Assembly: GCA_965229005.1 (NCBI GenBank)
Contig: CBDDIP010000002.1
Coordinates: forward strand, 2,914,001 to 2,978,000
DNA: 64,000 nucleotides
Direction of reading: 5' to 3'
From: CBDDIP01 sp965229005
Lineage (GTDB): Bacteria; Actinomycetota; Acidimicrobiia; Acidimicrobiales; Ilumatobacteraceae
Shown here: in pieces, positions 8,117 to 16,084 of the stretch
Layout: each line of letters starts with the position of its first letter
Position numbering within the stretch: position 1 is the first letter of the stretch
Program-made: the position numbers and the translations under genes
The notes under the pieces: generated by a model
Told to the model about the DNA's origin: nothing
The model's input: the letters and a program-made list of their open reading frames with translations, nothing else
The model's database searches: none

Positions 8117-8123
8117 GACGCAG

Positions 8124-9734
8124 ATGTCAGGTGCTTCTTCCCTCACCTCCAGTGTTCCGTTCACCAGCGTTCGGTCGCCTGGTGGAATGGTCGCCAGTGC
8201 CGACCAGCTGGCCACGCAGGCCGGCCTCGTGGCGCTCGCGCTGGGTGGAAATGCCGTCGACGCAGCGATCGCGACCAACGCGGCCATCGCCGTCACTGCG
8301 CCGCACCTGTGCGGACTCGGCGGCGACCTGTTCGCGCTCGTGCACATCGACGGCGCCGTCCATGCGCTGAACTCCACCGGCCGGGCCGGCTCCGGCTCCG
8401 ATCCGGACGCACTCCGCGCCGAGGGCCATACGTCGATGCCCTTCCGTCACGACATCCGCACCGTCACCGTTCCGGGTTGCGTCGACGGCTGGATCGCGCT
8501 GCACGAGCGCTACGGCTCGCTACCGCTCAGCGATCTGCTCGCACCGGCGATCGACCTCGCCGAAGGTGGCTTCCCCGCCAGTCCGCTGCTCGTCGGATCG
8601 CTCGCCTCGGTCGACGCACGAGGCCGCGAAGCGCTCCACGAACTGGCTACGCAGGCGACTCGGTCCGGGGCACGCGTGCGCCGTCACGGTGTCGGTCGTA
8701 CCCTGCGTGCGGTCGCCGAGGGCGGACGCGCGGCGTTCTACGACGGCGAGTTCGGCGCCGGGCTGCGTGCGCTGGCCGGCGATCTGTTCTCCGCCGACGA
8801 CCTGCACCAACGCCAGTCGGAGTGGGTGGCACCGCTCCGAACCCGTGCGTGGGGCGTCGACTTGTGGACGTTGCCGCCGAACTCGCAGGGCTACCTGATC
8901 CTGGCTGCAGCCGCGCTCGCCGATGGTCTCGATCTGCCCACCGATCCCGACGATCCGCAGTGGGCGCACCTCCTCATCGAAGCGGCGACCGCCGTCGGAC
9001 ACGACCGCCCGCAGGTGCTGCACGACGGCGCAGACGGCGACGCACTGGTACGCGAACGCGCCGCGCGCGGCGCGATGGTCGACCCGGCCCGCGCCTCGCG
9101 TCGACCGGTGCCCGGGCACGACGGTGACACCACGTACCTGTGCACCACGGACCGCCATGGAAACGGCGTGTCGCTGATCCAGTCGAACGCATCGGGCTTC
9201 GGCAGTTGGATCGTCGAGCCGACCACCGGCATCAACCTGCACAACCGCGGCCTCGGCTTCTCGCTGGAGCCCGGTCATCCCGCCGAACCGTTGCACGGCC
9301 GCCGGCCGCCGCACACCCTCTGCCCGGCCATGGCCACCAATGCAGCCGCACCGAACGAGCACGGCAGTCTTCGCGCCGTGTTCGGCACCATGGGCGGCGA
9401 CGCCCAGCCGCAGATCGTGCTGCAGGTCGCAGCCCGCCTGTTCGCTCACGAGCAGTCCCCCGCCGTCGCCATCAACAGCGGCCGCTGGACGCTGCGCGGC
9501 CCCGTCACCGGCTTCGACACCTGGACCGCACCGCAGGGTCCGCTCGTCGAGGTGGAGGGCAACGCACCTGTCGAGTGGGCGGCAGCGTTGGAGGCGAAGG
9601 GTCACGCGGTGGTCCGCTCCCCTGCCTTCGACAGCGGGTTCGGTCATGCCCACGCGATCGTCCGCGACGATGAGGGGTTCTGGTCCGGCGCCGCAGATCC
9701 ACGCGCTCGCGTCGGCTCTGTTGCCGGTCGATGA
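8124..9734 (+). CDS. gamma-glutamyltransferase family protein (Ntn hydrolase)
   Basis: The 536-residue product belongs to the gamma-glutamyltranspeptidase family, which self-cleaves at a Thr that then acts as nucleophile. That residue is probably T336 in G-D-T-T-Y, aligned with the T-T-H-Y start of the small subunit of known enzymes. Upstream are G-G-N-A-V-D-A-A-I-A and G-L-G-G-D-L-F, and downstream G-T-M-G-G-D-A-Q-P-Q, all family hallmarks. No signal peptide or membrane segment is visible, so unlike classical periplasmic GGT it is probably cytosolic (YwrD-like). It could hydrolyse glutathione, other gamma-glutamyl compounds, or a different amide. The ATG at 8124 is supported by a promoter hexamer seven bases upstream. 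Confidence 0.85.
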   Translation: MSGASSLTSSVPFTSVRSPGGMVASADQLATQAGLVALALGGNAVDAAIATNAAIAVTAPHLCGLGGDLFALVHIDGAVHALNSTGRAGSGSDPDALRAEGHTSMPFRHDIRTVTVPGCVDGWIALHERYGSLPLSDLLAPAIDLAEGGFPASPLLVGSLASVDARGREALHELATQATRSGARVRRHGVGRTLRAVAEGGRAAFYDGEFGAGLRALAGDLFSADDLHQRQSEWVAPLRTRAWGVDLWTLPPNSQGYLILAAAALADGLDLPTDPDDPQWAHLLIEAATAVGHDRPQVLHDGADGDALVRERAARGAMVDPARASRRPVPGHDGDTTYLCTTDRHGNGVSLIQSNASGFGSWIVEPTTGINLHNRGLGFSLEPGHPAEPLHGRRPPHTLCPAMATNAAAPNEHGSLRAVFGTMGGDAQPQIVLQVAARLFAHEQSPAVAINSGRWTLRGPVTGFDTWTAPQGPLVEVEGNAPVEWAAALEAKGHAVVRSPAFDSGFGHAHAIVRDDEGFWSGAADPRARVGSVAGR

Positions 9735-9774
9735 ACTCCCGCTGAGCACCGGGACGCCTTGGTCTGACCAGTAG

Positions 9775-9780
9775 TACCGT
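9775..9780 (+). promoter_or_regulatory. -10 hexamer TACCGT of a probable leaderless promoter
   Basis: Six bases before the ATG at 9787. The whole block AGTACCGTTCG recurs in front of the superoxide dismutase gene (19781). Confidence 0.6.
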
Positions 9781-9786
9781 TCGCTC

Positions 9787-10980
9787 ATGCGCGTCGACAG
9801 CAACTTCTTCTGCACCGTCCCGATGCCCGACGCCGGTGATCCGGCCATCGCCGCCACCGCGAGGCGCTACGACAACGACGCCGTCGTCGAGTGCTACCGC
9901 AACCTGGCCGAGTGGGCAAAGACTGCGGACTCGCTGGGCTTCGACACGATGTGGCTCACCGAGCACCACTTCCAGTACGAGGGCTACGAGGTCCTGCCGA
10001 ACCTGATCCAGTTCGGCCAGCACCTGGCGATGTTGACCAACGAGCTGCGCTTCGGACAGATGTTCAACGTCGTGCCGCAGTGGCACCCTCTGCGTCTCGC
10101 GGAGGACTTCGCCCTCGCTGACATCGTCACCGGCGGACGGATGGAGTTCGGCGTCGGTCGTGGCACCGTGCCGCGCGAGGCGTGGGCGCTCGGCACCGTG
10201 GTCGCCAGCGGCGACAACGCCATGTCGGCCGAGCACGATCGCATCAACCGAGAGGTCTTCGAGGAGGCGATGGAGGTCATCAAGCTCGCGTGGGGGCAGG
10301 AGCGCTTCAGCTACCGCGGCAAGCAGTTCACCTTCCCGCCGGACGACGTGCCCGACCGCGGCACGACGGTGAACGACCTCACCCTGATCCCCAAGCCGAC
10401 GCGCCACGTCGACATCTACCAACCGGTGTCGTCGCCGGAGACCGTCGAGTACGTGCCGCGCGCGCTGCACAAGGCCGTCTACTGGCTGAGCAACGCCACG
10501 AGCCAGAAGCAGAAGTGGGATCGCTACGCCGAGGTCCGCGACGAGGTCGGCTCGCCCGTTGGCCCCGGCGAGGACCGCTGCCTCGTGCTCAACCTGCACG
10601 TCGGCCGCACCCGCGAGCAGGCGATGGTGAAGGGCAAGCCCGGCCACGACGAGTTCGTCAAATTCTTGTCCCCATACGGCCGCTTCGCCTCGTACCAGAA
10701 CCCCGACGGTTCGAAGGTGCCGTTCGACTTCCAGCCGACCGTCGAGGACAGCCTGGCGCAGAAGATCCAGATCGTCGGTTCGATCGACGACGCGGTCGAC
10801 GCCATCGGCTACTGGCGCGATCTGCTCGACCTCAAGCACATCTGCTTCTTCTTCGACTTCCCCGGCCTCACCCGTGAGGACATGAACGAGCAGATGCACC
10901 TCGTCGCCGACGAGGTCTTCCCGCGCCTCGGCGAGCCGATCGAGCGACGCCCGCTGCCGAACCTGTCGCCGATCCGCTGA
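9787..10980 (+). CDS. luciferase-like (LLM class) flavin-dependent monooxygenase
   Basis: The 397-residue protein has the bacterial-luciferase TIM-barrel pattern: F-F-C-T-V-P-M-P at the first strand, W-L-T-E-H-H-F at about 56-62 (the E-H-H motif of flavin-binding LLM enzymes), and F-G-V-G-R-G-T at the FMN-phosphate strand. Members use FMNH2 or F420 to oxygenate small organic molecules, including pyrimidines (RutA), sulfonates and nitriloacetate. It is probably the first gene of a run that continues with a deaminase-like amidohydrolase 5 bp downstream, so it may open or hydroxylate the same substrate. The true substrate cannot be read from the sequence. Confidence 0.85.
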   Translation: MRVDSNFFCTVPMPDAGDPAIAATARRYDNDAVVECYRNLAEWAKTADSLGFDTMWLTEHHFQYEGYEVLPNLIQFGQHLAMLTNELRFGQMFNVVPQWHPLRLAEDFALADIVTGGRMEFGVGRGTVPREAWALGTVVASGDNAMSAEHDRINREVFEEAMEVIKLAWGQERFSYRGKQFTFPPDDVPDRGTTVNDLTLIPKPTRHVDIYQPVSSPETVEYVPRALHKAVYWLSNATSQKQKWDRYAEVRDEVGSPVGPGEDRCLVLNLHVGRTREQAMVKGKPGHDEFVKFLSPYGRFASYQNPDGSKVPFDFQPTVEDSLAQKIQIVGSIDDAVDAIGYWRDLLDLKHICFFFDFPGLTREDMNEQMHLVADEVFPRLGEPIERRPLPNLSPIR

Positions 10981-10985
10981 GCGCC

Positions 10986-12098
10986 ATGGAGGAGATGCCA
11001 CTCGCCGCCCGGGCGCTGGACGAGGCAGGCTTTCTGGTGCTGCCGTCGTTCGTCGAGCCGCACGCCCACCTCGACAAGGCGTTCCTGGCCGAGACGGTGC
11101 ACAACCCGTCGGGCGACCTGATGGGCGCGATCATGGCGATGCACGACGCCCGCGACCGGATCAGCTACGAGGACACGGTCGAGCGTGCCGAACGCGCTGC
11201 CCGGCTGATGTTGAGCAACGGTGTCACGGCCATCCGCACCCACGCCGACACCACCACCGCCAACGGCCTGACGTCCGTGCGGGCACTGATCGAGGTGCGA
11301 GAACGGCTCCGCGGCCTGATCGAGATCCAGGTCTGCGCGCTCACCGGCTGGCCGACCATCGGTGACGAAGGCGCCGAGAGCCGCGCGCTGCTACGCGAGG
11401 CGATCGCCATGGGCGTCGACGTCATCGGCGGTTGTCCTCACCTCGAGACGGATCCGTGCGAGGCGAACGAGAACTTCTTGGCGATGGCGGCCGAAGCGGG
11501 ACTGCCGCTGGACCTGCACACCGACGAGACCCTGAACCCGGACATGCTCGGCCTGGCAGATCTTGCCGAGCGAGTGATCGCGTCCGGCTTCCCCCACGGC
11601 GTCACCGCCAGCCACTGCTGCAGCCTGTCGATGCAACCGGAGGACCGGCAGCAGGAGGTGTCCGAGCTGGTCGCCGAAGCGGGCATCCACGTGATCGCGC
11701 TCCCCCAGACCAACCTGTTCCTGCAGGGTCGCGACCGGCAGTCCGGCATGCCGCGGGCGCTGACCGCGGTGAAGGCGCTGCGCGCCGCTGGGGTGAACGT
11801 CGCCGCCGGCGCGGACAACCTGCAAGACCCGTTCAACCCGGTCGGTCGCGGCGATCCGTTGGAGACGGCGTCGTTGATGATCGCGTCCGGCCACCTGCTG
11901 CCCGACGAGGCGCTGCACTGCATCACGTCGGCCGCTCGCTCGGCGCTCGGGATGCTGCCCCACACGTGGGACGCCGGCTGGGTGGCCATCCCGGCACGCA
12001 CCGCGCGTGAGGCCATCGCCTTCGGCCCGGCCGGACGGGTCGTGGGACGTGGCGAGCGCGTGCTGGTGGGCGCCGATTCGCGCTCCACCACCTGGTGA
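10986..12098 (+). CDS. cytosine-deaminase-like metal-dependent amidohydrolase
   Basis: The 370-residue product keeps all metal and catalytic residues of cytosine/creatinine-deaminase-type amidohydrolases: H26 and H28 (H-A-H-L-D-K), H178 and catalytic E181 in H-T-D-E, H210 (A-S-H-C-C) and D277 (G-A-D-N-L-Q-D). The 32-residue step from H178 to H210 equals that of E. coli CodA. It should hydrolyse an amino or amide group on a ring. The N-terminal beta strands that normally precede the first His pair are missing, and no upstream in-frame start restores them. It lies 5 bp after the monooxygenase gene and is probably co-transcribed. Substrate could be a pyrimidine, creatinine or a related ring. Confidence 0.85.
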   Translation: MEEMPLAARALDEAGFLVLPSFVEPHAHLDKAFLAETVHNPSGDLMGAIMAMHDARDRISYEDTVERAERAARLMLSNGVTAIRTHADTTTANGLTSVRALIEVRERLRGLIEIQVCALTGWPTIGDEGAESRALLREAIAMGVDVIGGCPHLETDPCEANENFLAMAAEAGLPLDLHTDETLNPDMLGLADLAERVIASGFPHGVTASHCCSLSMQPEDRQQEVSELVAEAGIHVIALPQTNLFLQGRDRQSGMPRALTAVKALRAAGVNVAAGADNLQDPFNPVGRGDPLETASLMIASGHLLPDEALHCITSAARSALGMLPHTWDAGWVAIPARTAREAIAFGPAGRVVGRGERVLVGADSRSTTW

Positions 12099-12155
12099 CA
12101 GCGGCCGAAACGTACTGTTCACAGATCTCAACTCCAGCCCCTCTGGTGGGTGCCC

Positions 12156-12161
12156 TACACT
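12156..12161 (+). promoter_or_regulatory. possible -10 hexamer TACACT
   Basis: Ten bases before the ATG at 12172, inside the only gap (73 bp) of the otherwise tight plus-strand run. It may drive the SDR gene and the ABC importer separately. Confidence 0.4.
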
Positions 12162-12171
12162 CCGGGACGTC

Positions 12172-12939
12172 ATGGGGTCGCACGAGGGAACCACGCTCGA
12201 CAGCGGGCGTCTGGCCGGTCGGCGGGCGGTCATCACAGGAGCTGCACGAGGCATCGGTGCCGAGATCGCGCGCGCCCTCCACGGTGCGGGCGCCTCGGTC
12301 GCCATCCTCGACGTGTCGCCCGACGCGAAGGCCGTTGCCGAGGAGATCGACGGATTCGCCGTGTCGGTCGACCTCGCTGATGCGGCAGCCACTCGCGAGG
12401 CCACCGAGCAGGCGATCGCCCAGCTGGGCGGCATCGACATCCTCGTCAACAACGCCGGCATCCTCAAGATGGCCCCGTTGCTCGAGATCTCCGTCGAGGA
12501 ATGGGACCTCACCTTCGACATCAACGCCCGAGCGATGCTCGTCACCACCCAGGTCGCGGCGAAGGCGATGATGGCCGCGTCGTGCCCATCCGGGCGGATC
12601 ATCAACATGGCCAGCATGGGCGGCAAGGTCGGTTCGCCGAACCAGGCGCACTACGCCGCGTCGAAGGCGGCCGTGATCTCGCTGACTCGAGTGTCGGCGA
12701 TGGAGCTCGGCTGCCACGGCATCACGGTCAACTGCATCTGCCCCGGCTACGTGCTCACCGAGATGGGCGCGGCCACCCGCACCCAGGAGATGATCGACAC
12801 GTGGTCGGCCAAGTCGCCGCTCGGTCGGCTCGGCCAGCCATCCGATGTCGCCAAGGTCGCCCTCTTCCTGGCCTCCGACGACGCGGCCTACTGCACGGGA
12901 CAAGCGTTGAACATCACCGGCGGGATGGTCATGCACTGA
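12172..12939 (+). CDS. short-chain dehydrogenase/reductase
   Basis: A 255-residue classical SDR. The cofactor motif T-G-A-A-R-G-I-G spans 22-29, N-N-A-G follows, and the catalytic set is S148, Y161 and K165 (Y-A-A-S-K). P-G-Y-V-L-T-E-M precedes the substrate loop, and the C-terminus ends with the common N-I-T-G-G. It interconverts an alcohol and a ketone with NAD(P)H. The ATG at 12172 was chosen because it gives the usual short lead before the first strand; longer frames run into the amidohydrolase gene. Genomic position suggests that it serves the same catabolic route as its neighbours. Confidence 0.88.
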   Translation: MGSHEGTTLDSGRLAGRRAVITGAARGIGAEIARALHGAGASVAILDVSPDAKAVAEEIDGFAVSVDLADAAATREATEQAIAQLGGIDILVNNAGILKMAPLLEISVEEWDLTFDINARAMLVTTQVAAKAMMAASCPSGRIINMASMGGKVGSPNQAHYAASKAAVISLTRVSAMELGCHGITVNCICPGYVLTEMGAATRTQEMIDTWSAKSPLGRLGQPSDVAKVALFLASDDAAYCTGQALNITGGMVMH

Positions 12940-12991
12940 TGAAGCTCAACCCACGAACCGCCGGCGGGATCGAACATCGAAGGAACTGCCC

Positions 12992-13768
12992 ATGACCGCA
13001 ACTGACGCAACCCCGGCCAGCATTGCCGTCGCTTCGCGCCCGGCCCTCAGCTTCAACGGCGTGTCGATGGTCTTCCCGGACGGCACCCACGCGCTCGCCG
13101 AGAACACCTTCGACGTCAAGCCCGGCGAGTTCGTCACGGTCGTCGGACCGTCCGGATGCGGCAAGAGCACGCTGTTGCGCATCGCCTCCGGGCTGAACCA
13201 GCCGACCACTGGTTCGGTCACCGTCGACCGCTCGACGCTCGGGTACGTCTTCCAGGACGCCACGCTGCTGCAGTGGCGCAATGTGCTCCGCAACGTCGAG
13301 CTCCTGGCCGAGCTCGAAGGCATCCCGAAGCCCGAGCGCCGCCAGCGAGCGATGGAGAACATCGCCCTCGTCGGTCTCAGCGGATTCGAGCGCAAGTATC
13401 CCAAGCAGCTCTCCGGCGGCATGAAGATGCGTGCCTCGCTGGCGCGCAGCCTGGTCCTCGATCCCAACGTCTTCCTGTTCGACGAACCGTTCGGTGCTGT
13501 CGACGAGATCACCCGCGAGCGCCTCAACGACGAGGTCATCTCGTTGTTCCAGCGCAAGGGCTTCGCCGGGCTGTTCATCACTCACTCGATCAGCGAGGCC
13601 GTCTTCCTGTCGACCCGAATTCTCGTCATGAGCGCTCGCCCCGGCCGCATCGTCGCCGAGTACCACGTGCCCTTCGAGTACCCGCGCTCGCCCGATCTGC
13701 GCTTCGACCCGAAGTTCGCCGAGCTCGCCGGCGAGATCTCCCACGCGCTGCGAGGAGCTCACGCATGA
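12992..13768 (+). CDS. ABC transporter ATPase, nitrate/sulfonate/thiamine-pyrimidine importer type
   Basis: The 258-residue ATPase carries Walker A G-P-S-G-C-G-K-S-T (52-60), the signature L-S-G-G-M (140-144), Walker B ending D164-E165, and a D-E-P-F-G-A-V-D block typical of the SsuB/TauB/ThiZ group. It powers the permease encoded next, whose ATG overlaps its stop codon (ATGA). A GAAGGA ribosome-binding site precedes the ATG at 12992. With the permease and the lipoprotein at 14748 it forms a complete importer. Confidence 0.92.
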   Translation: MTATDATPASIAVASRPALSFNGVSMVFPDGTHALAENTFDVKPGEFVTVVGPSGCGKSTLLRIASGLNQPTTGSVTVDRSTLGYVFQDATLLQWRNVLRNVELLAELEGIPKPERRQRAMENIALVGLSGFERKYPKQLSGGMKMRASLARSLVLDPNVFLFDEPFGAVDEITRERLNDEVISLFQRKGFAGLFITHSISEAVFLSTRILVMSARPGRIVAEYHVPFEYPRSPDLRFDPKFAELAGEISHALRGAHA

Positions 13769-14664
13769 CGACGACGGTCCCGAACCCCACCACCGACGAC
13801 ACCGACGACTTCTCCGACCTGAACCGACTCGACGCGCCGCCGCCGGTCGCCTCGAAGCCGGCGTTCGAGTGGAGCCGCGTGATCGGCCCGATCATCCTCC
13901 TCGGCCTGTTCCTCGCCGTGTGGGAGTACATGCACCGCGACGGCATGCGTCGCTGGTTCGACAAGCCCGGATTCCTCGTCCCCTCCCCGGCGACGGTGAT
14001 CAACAAGTCGTTCTTCGAGAGCAGCGTCGTGCGTGGCCAGATGATCGCCGGACTCGGCTGGACCGCGTACTCGGCGCTGCTCGGCCTGGCGATCACCATC
14101 GTCTTCGGCATCGCCCTCGCCGTGTTCATGGCCCAGGCTCGCTGGGCGGAGCGGTCGATCTTCCCCTACCTCGTCGCCCTGCAGGCCATCCCCGTCCTGG
14201 CCATCGTGCCGATCATCTATTCGATCTACGGCGGCGGCATCCAGTCCCGCGTGTTCGTCTGCGTGATGATCTCGATCTTCCCCATCGTGACCAACACGCT
14301 GTTCGGTCTGATGTCCGCCGACGTCGGCCAGCACGAGCTGTTCACGTTGCGTGGTGCTGGTCGCTTCAAGCGCTTGTTCAAGCTGCAGTTCCCCGCCGCG
14401 ATGCCGGCGATCTTCACCGGCTTCCGGATCTCGGCCGGCCTCTCGGTGATCGGTGCGGTCGTCGGCGAGCAGTTCTTCCGCCAAGGCGAGAAGCCCGGCA
14501 TCGGGATCATCATGGAGCAGTTCCGTCAGAAGACCCGGTACCCCCTCGTCTTTGGCGGTCTCATGATCGCTGCCGGTCTCGGCATCGCCGTCTTCTTCGT
14601 CTTCAGCTTCCTCGCCCGTCTCGTCGTCGGCCACTGGCACGAGGGCACGCGCAAGACCCGCTGA
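13765..14664 (+). CDS. ABC transporter permease (SsuC/TauC/ThiX type)
   Basis: The 299-residue protein has a hydrophilic, acidic N-terminal tail of about 35 residues and then about six membrane helices. The cytoplasmic coupling loop is visible in E-L-F-T-L-R-G-A-G-R-F around residue 195. Such permeases work as homodimers with the ATPase and a lipid-anchored binding protein to import nitrate, aliphatic sulfonates, taurine or thiamine pyrimidine precursors. The start at 13765 is fixed by the ATGA overlap with the ATPase gene. Confidence 0.9.
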   Translation: MTTTVPNPTTDDTDDFSDLNRLDAPPPVASKPAFEWSRVIGPIILLGLFLAVWEYMHRDGMRRWFDKPGFLVPSPATVINKSFFESSVVRGQMIAGLGWTAYSALLGLAITIVFGIALAVFMAQARWAERSIFPYLVALQAIPVLAIVPIIYSIYGGGIQSRVFVCVMISIFPIVTNTLFGLMSADVGQHELFTLRGAGRFKRLFKLQFPAAMPAIFTGFRISAGLSVIGAVVGEQFFRQGEKPGIGIIMEQFRQKTRYPLVFGGLMIAAGLGIAVFFVFSFLARLVVGHWHEGTRKTR

Positions 14665-14747
14665 CCGACGACGGCCACCATCTCCCACCCACCCGAGGCT
14701 TCAGCCGCCTCCCCAACCAGCGTGAACAACCAACAAAGGAGCAATCC

Positions 14748-16010
14748 ATGCAATACCGACGCAGCAAGAAGCTGCTGACCCTGCCGGTGATCGCCGCCCT
14801 CGCCCTCGCGGCGTGTGGTAGCGATGACAAGGCCGACAGCACCACCCCACCGGGAACGATACCGGCGACCACGCCGGCCACCGATGGCGGCACCGTTCCG
14901 GTGACGACGCCCGGCACCGACGGCGACGGTACGACGCCCGAGACGACGCCGACGGGCGAAGGTGTCAGCCTCGCTGGCGACTGCCCCGAGACCGTGACCA
15001 TCCAGACCGACTGGATGCCGGAGGCCGAGCATGGCTTCCTGTACCAGATGGTCGGCGAGGGCTACACGATCGACAAGTCGAAGGCCACCGTCACCGGTCC
15101 GCTGATCGACGCCAACGGCAACGACACCGGCGTCAAGATCAAGATCCAGTCGGGTGGTGCCGCGCAGAACTTCAGCCCGGTCACCTCGCTGCTCTACCAG
15201 AACGACGACATCCTGCTCGGCTACGTGTACACGGACGAGGCGATCCAGTACTCGGAGGAGTTCCCCACCGTCGCGATCGAATCCGGGTTCGAGAAGAACC
15301 CGCAGATGATCATGTGGGACCCGGCCACCTACCCCGACGTCACCGACATCGCCGGTCTCGGCACGGCCGGTGTCAAGGTCCGCTACTTCGGTGGCGCGGC
15401 GTACATGGACTTCCTCACCTCCACCGGTGTGCTGTCCAAGGACCAGGTCGACGGTTCGTACAACGGCGATCCGAGCCTATTCATCGCCGACGAGGGCAAG
15501 GCGGCGCAGCAGGGCTTCGGCTCCGCCGAGCCGTACCTGTACGAGAACGAGTACCAGGACTGGCTGAAGCCGGTGAAGTTCCAGTACATCAACGACATCG
15601 GCTGGGAGAACTACGCCGAGTCGATCGCCACCAAGCCGGAGAACATCGACAAGTACTCGGCGTGCTTCACCAAGCTGGTGCCGATCATCCAGCAGGCCAG
15701 CGTCGACTACATCAACGATCCGGCTCGCACCAACGCGATCATCCTCGACGCCGTGAACACGTTCGGCGGTGACTTCGGGTGGAACTACACCGAGGGCACG
15801 CTGGACTACGGCGTCTCGACGATCAAGGCCGACGGCCTGGTCGCCAACGGTCCGGACAGCACGGTCGGCAACTTCGACCTCGACCGGGTCAACGCGCTGA
15901 TCGAGAAGGCGATCCCGGTGTACACCGCCCAGGGCACCCCGCCCAAGGACGGCGTGAAGGCCGAGGACATCGTCACCAACCAGTTCATCGACGAGTCGAT
16001 CGGTCTCTGA
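14748..16010 (+). CDS. ABC importer substrate-binding lipoprotein (NMT1/THI5-like fold)
   Basis: The 420-residue product has a lipoprotein signal (A-L-A-L-A-A-C, lipidated Cys at 23) and a Thr/Pro/Gly-rich linker over about residues 30-75. The ligand domain opens with V-T-I-Q-T-D-W-M-P-E-A-E-H-G, a start often seen in binding proteins for hydroxymethylpyrimidine-like ligands. It would be anchored outside the membrane and feed the permease. A strong ribosome-binding site AAAGGAG (14735-14741) sits six bases before the ATG, which fixes the start. The ligand is not known; a pyrimidine, hydantoin or creatinine-like compound would fit the neighbouring hydrolases. Confidence 0.85.
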   Translation: MQYRRSKKLLTLPVIAALALAACGSDDKADSTTPPGTIPATTPATDGGTVPVTTPGTDGDGTTPETTPTGEGVSLAGDCPETVTIQTDWMPEAEHGFLYQMVGEGYTIDKSKATVTGPLIDANGNDTGVKIKIQSGGAAQNFSPVTSLLYQNDDILLGYVYTDEAIQYSEEFPTVAIESGFEKNPQMIMWDPATYPDVTDIAGLGTAGVKVRYFGGAAYMDFLTSTGVLSKDQVDGSYNGDPSLFIADEGKAAQQGFGSAEPYLYENEYQDWLKPVKFQYINDIGWENYAESIATKPENIDKYSACFTKLVPIIQQASVDYINDPARTNAIILDAVNTFGGDFGWNYTEGTLDYGVSTIKADGLVANGPDSTVGNFDLDRVNALIEKAIPVYTAQGTPPKDGVKAEDIVTNQFIDESIGL

Positions 16011-16037
16011 CCGCTCGCAGCGTCGCTGCACGTTGAT

Positions 16038-16067
16038 CGAGGGCGTCGGCTTCGGCCGGCGCCCTCG
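16038..16067. terminator. bidirectional terminator hairpin with TTCG tetraloop
   Basis: Arms CGAGGGCG and CGCCCTCG continue through a T.G pair into CGGC/GCCG closed by the very stable TTCG loop, giving about 13 paired positions. It lies between convergent genes ending at 16010 and 16085 and could stop transcription from both sides, although no T-run follows. Confidence 0.75.
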
Positions 16068-16084
16068 TCGCGTTCACGGGCCGT

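Noticed and set aside
6216..8123. Long upstream extension of the gamma-glutamyltransferase frame
   Set aside because: It is the antisense shadow of the acyl-CoA synthetase gene. The family N-terminus and promoter hexamer place the start at 8124.
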